Below, one piece after another: positions 8,186 to 17,395 of a stretch of 64,000 nucleotides of DNA. This DNA comes from an uncultured Prevotellaceae bacterium (lineage in GTDB: Bacteria; Bacteroidota; Bacteroidia; Bacteroidales; Bacteroidaceae). The notes under the pieces were generated by a model. The model saw nothing but the letters and a program-made list of their open reading frames with translations. It made no database searches and was not told where the DNA came from. A program made the position numbers and the translations under genes. The DNA lies in contig CAMVKN010000002.1 in the NCBI GenBank assembly GCA_947168045.1, positions 1-64,000 of the forward strand, written 5' to 3'. Numbering within the stretch: position 1 is the stretch's first letter; every line of letters starts with the position of its first letter.

Positions 8186-9370
8186 ATGCTGACACTGAAG
8201 ATATTATTCTGGCTGTGCATATTCCTCGTAGCCTATACCTACGTCGGATATGGATTGGTCCTCTGGCTCCTGGTCTGGATTAAACGCATCTTCTGCAGGA
8301 CCCTGATTCTGCTACCCCTGCGCAACGAAGACACGCTGCCCGATGTGACGCTGATGATTTGTGCCTACAACGAGGAGGACATCATCGCCGAGAAGATGGA
8401 AAACATCCGCCGGCTGAACTATCCTAGCAAGCACCTGTGCGTCATGTGGGTCACCGATGGCAGCACTGACCGCTCCAACGAGCTGCTGCAGGCCTATCCA
8501 GAGGTGACGCTTGTCTACAGTCCTGAGCGCCGGGGCAAGGCCGCTGCCATGCAGCACGGGCTGAGCCTGAACAAAGCCAGAATCGTTGTCTTCACCGATG
8601 CCAACACCATGCTCAACTCTGGTGCCATACGCGAGATTGTGAGCAAGATGAGGCTGCCTGGCGTCAGCTGCGTCTCAGGCGAGAAAAGAGTGGCGGCACG
8701 CCACGAGGGACAAACAGCAGCCGAAGGCGAGGGACTGTACTGGAAATACGAGAGTCTGCTGAAGCGTTGGGACAGCGAGCTGTACTCAGCCATGGGAGCA
8801 GCTGGCGAGCTCTTCGCCATCGACATGAACTACTACCGACAGGCTCCCAGCAATGCGTTACTTGACGACTTTATGATGTCGATGCTCATCGTCAAGGATG
8901 GGCGCCGCATTGCCTACACCCCCGATGCCTACGCCACTGAGTACGGCTCTGCCGACATGCAGGAGGAGTCAAAGCGCAAACGCCGCATCGCCGCTGGAGG
9001 CCTGCAGAGCGTATGGTGGCTGCGCTCGCTGATGAATCCCTTCACCCATCCGAAGGTGTTCTTCCAGTTCATCTCGCACCGCGTGCTGCGATGGACCATC
9101 ACCCCCGTGGCACTCATGGCTCTCATCCCCCTCAACGTTGCCCTGGTGATGATGAAGGCCGGCACTGTCTATACCATCATCTGGATCTTACAGCTGCTGT
9201 TCTATGCTGCCGCCCTTGCCGGATGGTGGATGACAACGCACGGACGGAAGAGCCGACTGCTCTACATTCCTTATTACTTCCTGTTCATGAATGTCAACGT
9301 GTTCCTCGGCCTGCGTTACCTGATGACCCACCGGACCAGTGGAACATGGGAGAAAGCCAAACGAGCCTGA
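8186..9370 (+). CDS. Membrane glycosyltransferase family 2 protein
   Basis: A processive-type GT2 of 394 residues. It has an N-terminal membrane anchor (residues 5-30), a GT-A core with MICAYNEED, WVTDGSTD and FTDANTM, then KRKRRIAAGGLQSVWW in place of the Q/RxxRW acceptor motif, and three or four C-terminal membrane segments. This resembles cellulose or hyaluronan synthase-like enzymes or N-glycosyltransferases of surface polysaccharide. It lies 7 bases after the fusion gene and is probably cotranscribed with it. The sugar donor and product are unknown. Confidence 0.88.
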   Translation: MLTLKILFWLCIFLVAYTYVGYGLVLWLLVWIKRIFCRTLILLPLRNEDTLPDVTLMICAYNEEDIIAEKMENIRRLNYPSKHLCVMWVTDGSTDRSNELLQAYPEVTLVYSPERRGKAAAMQHGLSLNKARIVVFTDANTMLNSGAIREIVSKMRLPGVSCVSGEKRVAARHEGQTAAEGEGLYWKYESLLKRWDSELYSAMGAAGELFAIDMNYYRQAPSNALLDDFMMSMLIVKDGRRIAYTPDAYATEYGSADMQEESKRKRRIAAGGLQSVWWLRSLMNPFTHPKVFFQFISHRVLRWTITPVALMALIPLNVALVMMKAGTVYTIIWILQLLFYAAALAGWWMTTHGRKSRLLYIPYYFLFMNVNVFLGLRYLMTHRTSGTWEKAKRA

Positions 9371-9372
9371 CC

Positions 9373-9561
9373 TACGCGCGCGCGTATAAGAACAAGAACA
9401 CGTCAGGTGCTTGCACCTGCTTGCACCTGACGTTTCAGGTGCTTGCACCTAAGTGCAACCAACACCCCTTTTTTGGTCCTCGTAACTATCTGATAATCAA
9501 TATTGGTGCAAGTAGGTGCAAGCACCTGATGCAATTTGGCTTATACACGCGCACGCACGCG
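9373..9561. repeat. Alternating CG tracts and GGTGC/GCACC inverted repeats
   Basis: After the glycosyltransferase stop, a 16-base alternating pyrimidine-purine run (9373-9388, CG-rich) is followed by an 11-bp hairpin, ACGTCAGGTGC (9400-9410) with GCACCTGACGT (9423-9433). More GGTGC/GCACC inverted motifs follow near 9438 and 9505-9526, then a second 20-base alternating run at 9542-9561. The region 9371-9871 has no credible gene; it holds these repeats, the 21-bp array and a promoter. The hairpin may end the upstream transcript. Confidence 0.75.
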
Positions 9562-9565
9562 AGGC

Positions 9566-9691
9566 AAAAATCGGGTTATCACCACCAAAAATCGGGTTAT
9601 CACCGCCAAGCATTGAGTTATCACCGCCAGGCATTGAGTTACGCTCGCCAGGCATGGAGATAATTTCGCCAGGCATGGAGATATTCTCACC
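9566..9691. repeat. 21-bp tandem repeat array, six units
   Basis: Six contiguous 21-base units (9566, 9587, 9608, 9629, 9650, 9671) drift from AAAAATCGGGTTATCACCACC at the left to AGGCATGGAGATAATTTCGCC-like at the right. There is no spacer between units. The right-hand units share the core CATGNAGATAATTNCG with the array at 58521, in opposite orientation. Confidence 0.92.
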
Positions 9692-9814
9692 AAGTGCCGC
9701 TTTTTTGCCAAATTCTCTCGGGAATTTACACCCAAAAACAGCCTTCCCTCCTCGCGTACTACTGTCAGATTCCGTCAGCAATTCAAAAACACAAGCGAAA
9801 TAATCAAGAAAAAA

Positions 9815-9846
9815 TTTGCACTGCATGAAAATAATGCTTACCTTTG
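9815..9846 (+). promoter_or_regulatory. Promoter for the hybrid histidine kinase
   Basis: TTTG at 9815-9818, 20 bases, TACCTTTG at 9839-9846; the ATG follows 25 bases later. It matches the Bacteroidetes consensus fully. Confidence 0.88.
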
Positions 9847-9871
9847 CAAGGTGAAAGGAAAACATAAATAG

Positions 9872-11131
9872 ATGAATCAGGACGAAAATGAATTATTGCT
9901 TCAGAAGTTAACCGACGTTAGCCACCGGCTTAATATGGCAAACGCTAAACTGGAAGAGGCAAACAAGAAGTTGAAAGAATACGAGGAGAAGGCTCAGAAT
10001 GCTGAGAAAGCCAGCAAGATGAAGTCCCTTTTCCTTGCCAACATGTCCCATGAGATTCGTACTCCCCTGAACGCTATTGAAGGATTCTCAAGAGTGATGG
10101 TCGAAGCCGACTCCCTGCAGGAACGCATGAACTATATGGAGATTATCGAGAGCAACAACCGTCGCCTGCTGAGCCTGGTGAACGAGATTCTCGATTTGTC
10201 GAGGGTCGAGGCCGGAGAAATCAGCATCAAGAAAACAAACGTTGACCTCATCTCTGTGATGAAAGGTCTCAAGCAGCTCTTTAAGTTCCGCTGTCCAGAC
10301 ACCATTCAGCTGATATGGAACAAGCCCTCTGTGCAGGTGGTGATGAACACTGACGAGGACAAGCTCATGCAGGTGTTTTCCAATCTCATCTCCAACGCCT
10401 TGAAGCACACCACCAAAGGGTCTATCAAATATGGCTTTAACCTGGTCAACAACCAAGAGGACATCGAATTCTACGTCTCTGATACCGGCACAGGCATTGA
10501 GCCAGAGTTCCTCAGCCAGATTTTCAACCCCTACGCCTCCAAGGATGCCGAGCAGAACAAAGGCTATGGTCTGGGACTGGCCCTGTGCAAGATTATCGTA
10601 GAGAAGATGGGTGGCCGCATCGACGTGAAGTCATGCCTCAACGTCGGCACCACCTTCACCTTCACCCTTCCGTTCCACGGCACTGTCGGCGGCGTGCCCA
10701 CCAAGGAGAGCACCAGCACCTCGTCACGGCTGATCCACACCCTGCGCGTCAGCACCCGAAACGACGCCCGCCATGTCAAGACCGTGCTGGTGGCCGAGGA
10801 CGAGGAGAGCAACTACGAGCTGGTGCGCATCGTGCTACAGAAACGCTACAACCTGCTGCATGCCCACAACGGCATTGAAGCAGTGACAATGAACGAGGAA
10901 GAGCATCCCGACCTGATTCTGATGGACATACGCATGCCCGAGATGAACGGTCTGGACGCCACGCGCATCATCAAGGAGGTGAACCATGACACACCCATCA
11001 TTGCGCTGAGCGCCTACGCCTACGACGAGAACATCCGAGAGGCGAAGGCCGCCGGATGCGATGAGTTCATGGCCAAGCCCTTCCGTGTGGAAGACCTCAT
11101 AGAGACCATTGCGCGCTACATAGGAGACTAA
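9872..11131 (+). CDS. Soluble hybrid histidine kinase / response regulator
   Basis: A 419-residue two-component protein with no membrane segment or obvious sensor domain. Residues 5-50 form a charged coiled coil. A HisKA domain follows with phosphoacceptor His60 in FLANMSHEIRTPLNAIEGFS, then an HATPase domain (NLISNALKHT, DTGTGIE, GYGLGLALCK), and a C-terminal receiver with Asp352 in LILMDIRMPEMNG and a conserved Lys in MAKPF. The coiled coil may link it to a separate partner that senses the signal. No DNA-binding output is present, so an unlinked target is likely. It is followed 13 bases later by an EEP-fold gene. Confidence 0.93.
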   Translation: MNQDENELLLQKLTDVSHRLNMANAKLEEANKKLKEYEEKAQNAEKASKMKSLFLANMSHEIRTPLNAIEGFSRVMVEADSLQERMNYMEIIESNNRRLLSLVNEILDLSRVEAGEISIKKTNVDLISVMKGLKQLFKFRCPDTIQLIWNKPSVQVVMNTDEDKLMQVFSNLISNALKHTTKGSIKYGFNLVNNQEDIEFYVSDTGTGIEPEFLSQIFNPYASKDAEQNKGYGLGLALCKIIVEKMGGRIDVKSCLNVGTTFTFTLPFHGTVGGVPTKESTSTSSRLIHTLRVSTRNDARHVKTVLVAEDEESNYELVRIVLQKRYNLLHAHNGIEAVTMNEEEHPDLILMDIRMPEMNGLDATRIIKEVNHDTPIIALSAYAYDENIREAKAAGCDEFMAKPFRVEDLIETIARYIGD

Positions 11132-11144
11132 CCAAACATAACAA

Positions 11145-12212
11145 TTGATTACCGTGGGAAAGCTGGCTATTTATAAATACCTGTCGTTCATGATGCTCGT
11201 CCTCACCGTCCTGGTGTCGGTGTTCGTCTTCATGGGCTTGTTTGGCGGCAATGCCAATCCTGCCACAGGCACAGCACTGGCACTGACCGTCTTCGCACTG
11301 CCACTGTTCATCATTGCCGACTTCATCCTGTTGCTCTTCTGGCTCATACGGCGCCGCTGGCACTGGGCTGCCATCCCTGCCGTCACCCTGCTGTGCTGCA
11401 TACCCTACATCGGCACCATCTATCAACTGGGCTTGTTCCGCAGCAGCGGAGAAGACAAGCCGGGCATCAATGTGGCAACCTACAATGTGGCTGTGTTCGG
11501 ACGCGAGATGAATGGCTACAAATCGGGCAACATCCTGAGCATCATGATGAACAACAAGGTTGACATCCTCTGCCTGCAGGAGTATCAGGAAGAGAGCGGC
11601 GACATGCGCAATTCCGAACGTTACCTGAAGCATTTCTCTGCCATGGCCAAAGGCCGCTCCGACATGGTCATCTTCAGCCAGTACCCCATCATCGAATCGC
11701 AAATCCTCGACTTCGGCAACACCAGCAACAGCGCCATGTGGGCTGACATCGACGTCAACGGGCATACCGTCCGAGTGTTCAACGTCCACCTACAGACTAC
11801 GGGCGTCAACAGTGCCCTTCACCAGGCCGCCAAGCAGGAAAAGAAAGGACAGCTGGTAGAACGCAACGCACTGCTGCGTGCCATCTATGGCAACTATACG
11901 CGTGGCATGGCCATCCGTGCCGAACAGGCCAACGCCGTAGCGGCTGAGATTGAGAAGAGTCCACACCCCGTCATCCTGTGTGGCGACTTCAACGACGTTC
12001 CATACTCATACGTCTATCGGAAGATGAAGGGCGACCTTACCGATGGCTTCAAGGAAAGCGGCAAGGGCTTCATGTACACCATGAGTGAGGGCCGCAAGCG
12101 CGTGCGCATCGACTACATCTTCCACAGTGAGGAGATGGAAGGCTATGACTATCGCACGCTGAAAGTCACCTACAGCGACCACCTTCCTGTGCTGATGCGT
12201 ATAGGCTGGTAG
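11145..12212 (+). CDS. Membrane-anchored endonuclease/exonuclease/phosphatase family protein
   Basis: About 355 residues. Three hydrophobic segments occupy roughly residues 8-100. They are followed by an EEP (DNase I-like) domain with VATYNVAVFG, ILCLQEYQ (metal-binding Glu), GDFNDVPYSYVY and SDHLPVLMRIGW. The catalytic domain should face the periplasm. Members of this fold cleave nucleic acids or phosphodiesters; the substrate is not predictable. No ATG is available at the right place: TTG at 11145 or GTG at 11154 are the candidates, so the exact start is uncertain. Confidence 0.88.
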   Translation: MITVGKLAIYKYLSFMMLVLTVLVSVFVFMGLFGGNANPATGTALALTVFALPLFIIADFILLLFWLIRRRWHWAAIPAVTLLCCIPYIGTIYQLGLFRSSGEDKPGINVATYNVAVFGREMNGYKSGNILSIMMNNKVDILCLQEYQEESGDMRNSERYLKHFSAMAKGRSDMVIFSQYPIIESQILDFGNTSNSAMWADIDVNGHTVRVFNVHLQTTGVNSALHQAAKQEKKGQLVERNALLRAIYGNYTRGMAIRAEQANAVAAEIEKSPHPVILCGDFNDVPYSYVYRKMKGDLTDGFKESGKGFMYTMSEGRKRVRIDYIFHSEEMEGYDYRTLKVTYSDHLPVLMRIGW

Positions 12213-12246
12213 GAAAGCCGACAACCAGTACGACACAAAACAAAAG

Positions 12247-12268
12247 GGGGAACCTTCACAGGTTCCCC
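12247..12268 (+). terminator. Possible terminator hairpin in the 12.2-12.5 kb gap
   Basis: GGGGAACC pairs with GGTTCCCC across a TTCACA loop, 35 bases after the EEP gene, but no T-run follows. The rest of 12213-12522 is AT-rich with only a promoter at its right end. Confidence 0.45.
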
Positions 12269-12478
12269 GCTCGGTTTCACTTGCAATAGTCTTGATGCAA
12301 ATGAAGTGTTGAAAGATGGCATGTCATCACGACAGATCATCTTCAGAAATTAACCTTAATAATCTAATACCATGAAAAACACGTTGCAAATATACAAAAA
12401 AAATTCATTATTACCTATAAAATTACTCTAATAAGTCAAAAATTTAATAATTATTAAGAAAAATGTCCTCAAAAAAGG

Positions 12479-12508
12479 TTTGTTAATCAAAATATTTTAC
12501 TAACTTTG
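12479..12508 (+). promoter_or_regulatory. Promoter for the LuxR-type regulator
   Basis: TTTG at 12479-12482, 18 bases, TAACTTTG at 12501-12508. The ATG is 15 bases downstream, so the leader is very short. Confidence 0.75.
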
Positions 12509-12522
12509 CACCTTTAAAGGAA

Positions 12523-13110
12523 ATGTGTAAACCCAAACTGGTCATCGTCGACTCTAACACGCTTGCAGCGATGGGACTGAAGCAATTACTTCAGTCGCTT
12601 GTGCCCGTAGTGGAGGTAGATCTTTTTGGCAGCATGGCTGAGCTGGAGGCAAACCACCCCGAACACTACTTCCATTTCTTCGTGGCCATGAACATTGTCC
12701 TTGAAAATCGCGACTTCTTCATTCAGAACCGGCGCAAGACCATTGTGCTGAGCACCGCAGGGGGCGACAATCAGCTGTCCGACTTCCACTGCCTGCCAGT
12801 GAACGTGCCGGAAAAGGAGCTGGTACACGCCCTGCTCAGGCTGGAGCAGCATGGGCACAAGGGAGGGCAGCACCTGCCCCCTCCGCCACGCAACAGCGAG
12901 CAGCGAGTGCTGAGCGACCGCGAGGCTGAGGTGATGGTGCTCATCGTTCAGGGCTACATCAACAAGGAGATAGCCGACCGCCTGAACATCGGCCTGGCTA
13001 CGGTGGTGACCCACAGAAAGAACATCATGGAGAAGCTGGGCGTGAAGAGCGTCAGCGCCCTCACCATCTATGCCGTGACCCACGGCTACGTCGACATCAA
13101 CAAAATTTAA
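12523..13110 (+). CDS. LuxR-type DNA-binding regulator with degenerate receiver
   Basis: A 195-residue protein. The C-terminal half is a LuxR/NarL helix-turn-helix (LSDREAEVMVLIVQGYINKE, then IGLATVVTHRKNIMEKLGVKS). The N-terminal half has the length and start of a receiver (KLVIVDSNTLAAMGLKQLL) but no Asp where phosphorylation would occur (HFFVAMNIVLENRDFF). It therefore probably does not work as a phospho-switch. No kinase is directly adjacent. Its target genes cannot be inferred. Confidence 0.85.
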   Translation: MCKPKLVIVDSNTLAAMGLKQLLQSLVPVVEVDLFGSMAELEANHPEHYFHFFVAMNIVLENRDFFIQNRRKTIVLSTAGGDNQLSDFHCLPVNVPEKELVHALLRLEQHGHKGGQHLPPPPRNSEQRVLSDREAEVMVLIVQGYINKEIADRLNIGLATVVTHRKNIMEKLGVKSVSALTIYAVTHGYVDINKI

Positions 13111-13135
13111 GCCCCGTGGCTTTTTTCCACGAGGC
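13111..13135. terminator. Possible hairpin between convergent genes
   Basis: GCCCCGTGG pairs with CCACGAGGC (one mismatch) around a CTTTTTT loop, starting right after the LuxR-type gene's stop codon and facing the esterase gene. No clear T-run follows on either strand. Confidence 0.35.
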
Positions 13136-13169
13136 TCATTCCTTTAGCACAAGTCCTTTAGGCTTGCGA

Positions 13170-14177
13170 CTATTTCCAAGAAGCACCTTCCTTTAGCACG
13201 AACTGAACCTTTGCCTTGGCTGGCAGCTGGGGCTTGTCCCACTCACCGCCCAGGACCTGGATGGTGGTGGGCTGCTTCGTCTGCAACGCTGCCTCAACAG
13301 CCTGGCTGAGCGACAGGTACTGTCCCCTACCCTGGCTGTCGACGGTCATGTCGTAGTCCACACGATACTTTGTCAGCACGGGCACCTCCTGACACAGCGC
13401 ATCAGCCAGCAGGCGGGCCACCACATGGGCACCATAGACATTGTAATGCGTGTTGTCCTGCCGCCCGTTGGGCACTGAAGGCTCCTCGCCCGGCTTAAAC
13501 CACATGTGCAGACGCTTGGAGGCTTCGGTGCCAAGGCCCTGCTCCAAGTCGTGGGTAATCTGGTTGGCATCGACAAAGAGGCAGTTCATGCGCTGCGCCA
13601 CGTCACGCGGGGCTACCCGGTAGAGCCCGTGGGTGTCAATGAGCGAGTCGCCCTCCACCATCTTCACGCCGTCCTGGAAGGTGGTGGTACGCAACTTCTC
13701 GTCATCATCATTCTCAGGCGCCTGCACAAAGAAATTGCGCCGCACCACACAGTTCATCAGAATGGGAATGCCCCCATGCTCGCGCGTCTCGCGCACATAC
13801 TTCGCCAGGTTGTAGTCGAAGGTAGACCCGGGGTCTGTATGGCGGTCAGCCTTGGGCTTCTCATCGTTGTGGCCAAACTGGATGATGACATAGTCACCAG
13901 GCTTCATTCGCTCCAACACCTTGTCCCAGCGCCCCTCATTGATGAAGCTGAGCGACGAGCGCCCATTGACAGCGTGGTTGTCAACACGGATGAAGTCGGC
14001 ATCGAAGTAGCACTGCAGGGCCATCCCCCACCCGCGCTCCTGCTTGCCATTGGAGATGTCCTTGTTGGCAGCAGTGGAGTCGCCGATGACGAAGATGGTG
14101 GTGACTTTGTCCACCCTGGCCGACGGCAACAGCATCAGCAGTGCCGCCAAAATGAGGAAGGTCTTGAACAGTTTCAT
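13170..14177 (-). CDS. Secreted SGNH/GDSL esterase, rhamnogalacturonan acetylesterase-like (CE12)
   Basis: A 335-residue protein with an N-terminal signal peptide ([17 protein letters not shown]). The SGNH blocks are in order: [10 protein letters not shown] (nucleophile Ser), [21 protein letters not shown], and [10 protein letters not shown] (Asp-x-x-His). This pattern is that of carbohydrate acetylesterases removing acetyl groups from pectin-type glycans in the periplasm or outside the cell. Its ATG overlaps the stop of hisS by four bases, so it is the last, translationally coupled gene of the fur-purA-hisS run. An extension of about 70 residues follows the catalytic His and includes a short beta-rich tail. 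Confidence 0.87.
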   Translation of the reverse strand: MKLFKTFLILAALLMLLPSARVDKVTTIFVIGDSTAANKDISNGKQERGWGMALQCYFDADFIRVDNHAVNGRSSLSFINEGRWDKVLERMKPGDYVIIQFGHNDEKPKADRHTDPGSTFDYNLAKYVRETREHGGIPILMNCVVRRNFFVQAPENDDDEKLRTTTFQDGVKMVEGDSLIDTHGLYRVAPRDVAQRMNCLFVDANQITHDLEQGLGTEASKRLHMWFKPGEEPSVPNGRQDNTHYNVYGAHVVARLLADALCQEVPVLTKYRVDYDMTVDSQGRGQYLSLSQAVEAALQTKQPTTIQVLGGEWDKPQLPAKAKVQFVLKEGASWK

Positions 14178-15535
14178 TGGAGTGCGTTGATGAGTTCGTC
14201 GGTTGTGAGCAGGCGCTGTTCGCCCGTCTGCATGTCTTTCAGTGTCACCTTTCCCTGTGCTATCTCGCTTTCGCCGGCCAACACCACAAAGGGTATGTGC
14301 TTTGCATTGGCATACGACATCTGCTTCTTCATCTTTGACGCATCGGGGAATATCTCGGCACGGATGCCAGCCTGACGCACCTGCTGAATGATGGGCAGAC
14401 AGTAGGCCGTCTCGTCCTGACCGAAGTTGATGAACAGCACCTTCGTGGTCTGAAGCGAGTCAGCGGGATAGAGGTTAAGCGCATCGAGCACGTCATAGAT
14501 GCGGTCGACGCCGAAGCTGATGCCCACGCCCGAAAGCCCCGGCATGCCAAAAATACCCGTAAGGTTGTCATAGCGACCACCACCGCTGATGCTGCCCATG
14601 GGCGTGTCGAGCGCCTTCACCTCGAAGATGGCACCGGTGTAGTAGTTCAGTCCACGGGCCAGGGTGAGGTCTAACGAGATTTGAGATTTGAGACCTGAGA
14701 TTTGAGATTTGAGTATAGAGAGGATAAACCTTATCTCCTCCACGCCCTTCAAGCCCACTTCGCTGTCCGCGAGCGTTTGGGCGATGGTATCAAGCTTCTC
14801 GTCGTTGGAACCTTCAAGCAGGATAATTGGCTGTAACTTACTGATTTGCCCATCAGTAAGCCCATCGTTTTTAAGTTCTTCATTAACAGCGTCAATACCT
14901 ATCTTATCCAGCTTGTCAATGGCTACAGTGATGTCGACAATCTTGTCGGCAGCACCTATGACCTCAGCAATGCCGGTCAGAATCTTGCGGTTGTTAATCT
15001 TTATCTCTACTCGCACGCCCAAGCGCGTGAAAACGGTGTCGAGAATCTGCATCAGCTCCACCTCATTGAGGAGCGAGTCGCTGCCCACCACATCGCCATC
15101 AAACTGGAAGAACTCACGGTAGCGCCCCTTCTGCGGACGGTCGGCGCGCCAGACCGGCTGCACCTGATAGCGCTTGAACGGCAGCTGCAACTCATCGCGG
15201 TGCATCACCACATAACGGGCGAAGGGGACGGTAAGGTCATAGCGCAGCCCCTTCTCACAGAGCTTGGCAGCCAGGCGCAGGGCATTGCGCTCCAGCAGCT
15301 CCTGGTCACTCACCTTCTGCAGATAGTCGCCAGAGTTCAGCACCTTGAAGAGCAGCTTGTCGCCCTCTTCACCGTATTTACCCATCAGCGTCTGCAGGGT
15401 CTCCATTGCCGGCGTCTCAATCTGCTGAAAGCCGTACAGTTCGTACACCTCGCGGATGGTGTTCAAAATATAGTTGCGCTTGGCCATCTCCATGGGGCCA
15501 AAGTCGCGTGTACCTTTTACGATGCTTGGTTTCAT
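14174..15535 (-). CDS. hisS: Histidyl-tRNA synthetase
   Basis: Class II aminoacyl-tRNA synthetase, 453 residues, charging tRNA-His in the cytoplasm. Seen: [20 protein letters not shown], motif 2 region [21 protein letters not shown], histidine motifs [17 protein letters not shown] and GGGRYDNL, and a C-terminal anticodon-binding domain. Odd feature: residues about 274-287 read [14 protein letters not shown], the translation of a TTTGAGA heptamer array, just before the conserved LDLTLARGL. The segment occupies a place of similar length in homologues, so it seems substituted rather than simply added. It overlaps purA by four bases upstream and the esterase by four downstream. Confidence 0.96.
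   Translation of the reverse strand: MKPSIVKGTRDFGPMEMAKRNYILNTIREVYELYGFQQIETPAMETLQTLMGKYGEEGDKLLFKVLNSGDYLQKVSDQELLERNALRLAAKLCEKGLRYDLTVPFARYVVMHRDELQLPFKRYQVQPVWRADRPQKGRYREFFQFDGDVVGSDSLLNEVELMQILDTVFTRLGVRVEIKINNRKILTGIAEVIGAADKIVDITVAIDKLDKIGIDAVNEELKNDGLTDGQISKLQPIILLEGSNDEKLDTIAQTLADSEVGLKGVEEIRFILSILKSQISGLKSQISLDLTLARGLNYYTGAIFEVKALDTPMGSISGGGRYDNLTGIFGMPGLSGVGISFGVDRIYDVLDALNLYPADSLQTTKVLFINFGQDETAYCLPIIQQVRQAGIRAEIFPDASKMKKQMSYANAKHIPFVVLAGESEIAQGKVTLKDMQTGEQRLLTTDELINALQ
14676..14713. repeat. Heptamer array inside hisS
   Basis: Thirty-eight bases of GAGATTT-type heptamers, with one variant unit (GAGACCT), in the hisS coding sequence. Three heptamers equal seven codons, so the tract encodes a heptapeptide repeat. 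Confidence 0.92.
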
Positions 15536-16806
15536 TTCTTTCTTACGATGGTTTGTTCGCGGTCCGGTCCGATGCTGATAATGGAAATGGGGGTCTCCAG
15601 CTGCTGCTCCAGGAAGGCGACGTAGTCCTTGAAGGCCTGGGGGAACTGCTCCTCGCTGGTGAAGCGTGTCATGTCAGTCTTCCAGCCTGGAAGCTCGCGA
15701 TAAACAGGTTCAATATTTTCTTCAATGTTATACGGGAAGTAGTTGATTTCCTTGCCGTTCTGATTATAGGCCACACAAGCCTTTATCGTATCGAAGCCAT
15801 CTAGGACGTCGCTCTTCATCATGATGAGCTGGGTCACGCCGTTCACCATGATGCTGTAGCGCAGGGCCACCAGGTCAATCCATCCGCAGCGGCGCTCACG
15901 GCCAGTGACGGCTCCATACTCATGGCCCAGGTCGCGGATGGCCTTCCCCGTCTCGTCGAAGAGCTCCGTGGGGAACGGGCCTGCCCCCACACGGGTACAG
16001 TAGGCCTTCATGATGCCATAGACCTCGCCAATACGGTTAGGCCCGATGCCCAGTCCGGTACATGCGCCGGCACAGATGGTGTTGCTGGAGGTGACAAAGG
16101 GATAAGAGCCGAAGTCCACGTCGAGCATCGTGCCCTGGGCGCCCTCGCAGAGCACCGACTTGCCCTCGCGCAGCAGGCCGTTAATCTCGTGTTCGCTGTC
16201 TACGATGGGGAACTGGCGCAGGTACTCCACGCCCTCCAGCCACTTTTTCTCTACCTCAGTGATGTCATAGTCGAAATGGAGCGACTGCAGGATGGCCTCA
16301 TGGCGAGCCTTGGCAGCGGCATACTTCTCGGCAAAGTTCTCCAGGATGTCGCCCACGCGCAAGCCCGTACGGCTGACCTTGTCAGTATAGGTAGGGCCGA
16401 TGCCCTTGCCCGTTGTGCCCACCTTGTTCTTACCCTTCTGCGCCTCGTATGCAGCATCGAGCACCCGGTGGGTGGGCATGATGAGATGCGCCTTCTTGGA
16501 AATGTGCAGGCGTTCCTTCAACGGGTGTCCGCTCTGTTCCAGTGCCTTTGCCTCGTCCATAAAGAGGTCGGGGGCCAGCACCACGCCATTGCCGATAATG
16601 TTCACCTTGTTACCCTGGAAAATGCCAGAGGGGATGCTGCGAAGCACGTACTTCTGCCCCTCAAACTCCAGCGTGTGCCCAGCATTGGGTCCACCCTGGA
16701 AGCGTGCCACCACGTCATAGTGCGGGGTAAGCACATCAACGACTTTTCCTTTACCTTCATCGCCCCACTGCAGTCCCAGCAGAACGTCAACCTTTCCTGT
16801 GTTCAT
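15532..16806 (-). CDS. purA: Adenylosuccinate synthetase
   Basis: Makes adenylosuccinate from IMP, Asp and GTP, the first step toward AMP. The protein of 424 residues has [18 protein letters not shown] at its start, [22 protein letters not shown] and [11 protein letters not shown]. The open frame extends about 30 codons further upstream, but that extension lies in fur, and [11 protein letters not shown] at 16806 fits the family. An ATG at 16809 is also possible. The start overlaps the end of fur by about 20 bases, and the stop overlaps hisS by four. Confidence 0.96.
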   Translation of the reverse strand: MNTGKVDVLLGLQWGDEGKGKVVDVLTPHYDVVARFQGGPNAGHTLEFEGQKYVLRSIPSGIFQGNKVNIIGNGVVLAPDLFMDEAKALEQSGHPLKERLHISKKAHLIMPTHRVLDAAYEAQKGKNKVGTTGKGIGPTYTDKVSRTGLRVGDILENFAEKYAAAKARHEAILQSLHFDYDITEVEKKWLEGVEYLRQFPIVDSEHEINGLLREGKSVLCEGAQGTMLDVDFGSYPFVTSSNTICAGACTGLGIGPNRIGEVYGIMKAYCTRVGAGPFPTELFDETGKAIRDLGHEYGAVTGRERRCGWIDLVALRYSIMVNGVTQLIMMKSDVLDGFDTIKACVAYNQNGKEINYFPYNIEENIEPVYRELPGWKTDMTRFTSEEQFPQAFKDYVAFLEQQLETPISIISIGPDREQTIVRKK

Positions 16807-17305
16807 CATTGTTATCTGGTGTTTTATGCTTTTTAATCTTACGAGTGATGGCAGCCTGGCAGGTGGAGCAGATGCCGTAGATGTATAGCGAGAAGACATC
16901 CTGGCGGAAACGCTTCAGGTGCATGTTCTCAATAGCCTCGGTCACCTCGGGCGACTTCACCTCAGTGACCTTTCCACAGACGGTACACACCTGGTGGCAG
17001 TGGCTGTCGCCAGGGTACAAGGCTTCGTACATGGTGCTGCCCTGTATGCTGTGACGGATGACCAACCTGAGCGACATAAAGAGATGGAGCGTGTTGTAAA
17101 GCGTGGCACGCGACACGGGGAAATGCTCCTCGTCAGCCAGTTTCTGCCCAAGGTCGTCAAGCGTGAAATGCCCTTCGATGTCATATATCGCCTTCAGTAT
17201 CGCATAGCGCTCCGGCGTCTTGCGATAGTTGTTCATCTCCAGGTAATTGTCGAGTATGCGTTCCGCTGTCAGCCGCACACTTTCTTTCTTTTCGCTATTT
17301 CTCAT
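16787..17305 (-). CDS. Fur family metalloregulator
   Basis: A 172-residue Fur-type repressor. It has a winged helix (TPERYAILKAIYDIEGHFTLDD, ISRATLYNTLHLF-like region PVSRATLYNTLHLF) and a dimer domain with the metal pair CTVC near residue 107 and CSTC near 149. Fur, Zur or PerR function cannot be separated by sequence here. The chosen ATG gives the usual N-terminus; the frame is open 17 codons further. It is first in an overlapping operon with purA, hisS and an esterase, an unusual home for a metalloregulator. Confidence 0.9.
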   Translation of the reverse strand: MRNSEKKESVRLTAERILDNYLEMNNYRKTPERYAILKAIYDIEGHFTLDDLGQKLADEEHFPVSRATLYNTLHLFMSLRLVIRHSIQGSTMYEALYPGDSHCHQVCTVCGKVTEVKSPEVTEAIENMHLKRFRQDVFSLYIYGICSTCQAAITRKIKKHKTPDNNDEHRKG

Positions 17306-17316
17306 AAACCAAGGCA

Positions 17317-17324
17317 CAAAATTA
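17317..17324 (-). promoter_or_regulatory. -7 element for the fur-purA-hisS operon
   Basis: TAATTTTG on the minus strand, 12 bases before the fur ATG. No clear TTTG at -33, so confidence is limited. Confidence 0.5.
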
Positions 17325-17395
17325 CAAATAAAGATTGAAGTTGGCGTTAGCGGCATGTTAAAAATGGCTAAATCTGCAATTTCAGTGAAAGTTTT

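Noticed and set aside
9566..9691. Possible CRISPR array
   Set aside because: Units are directly adjacent with no unique spacers, drift gradually, and no cas gene is present; the same applies to the arrays at 30344 and 58521.
12372..12431. 19-codon frame starting MKNTLQIYKK before the LuxR-type gene
   Set aside because: It is short, AT-rich and low in complexity, with no promoter or terminator of its own; probably chance.
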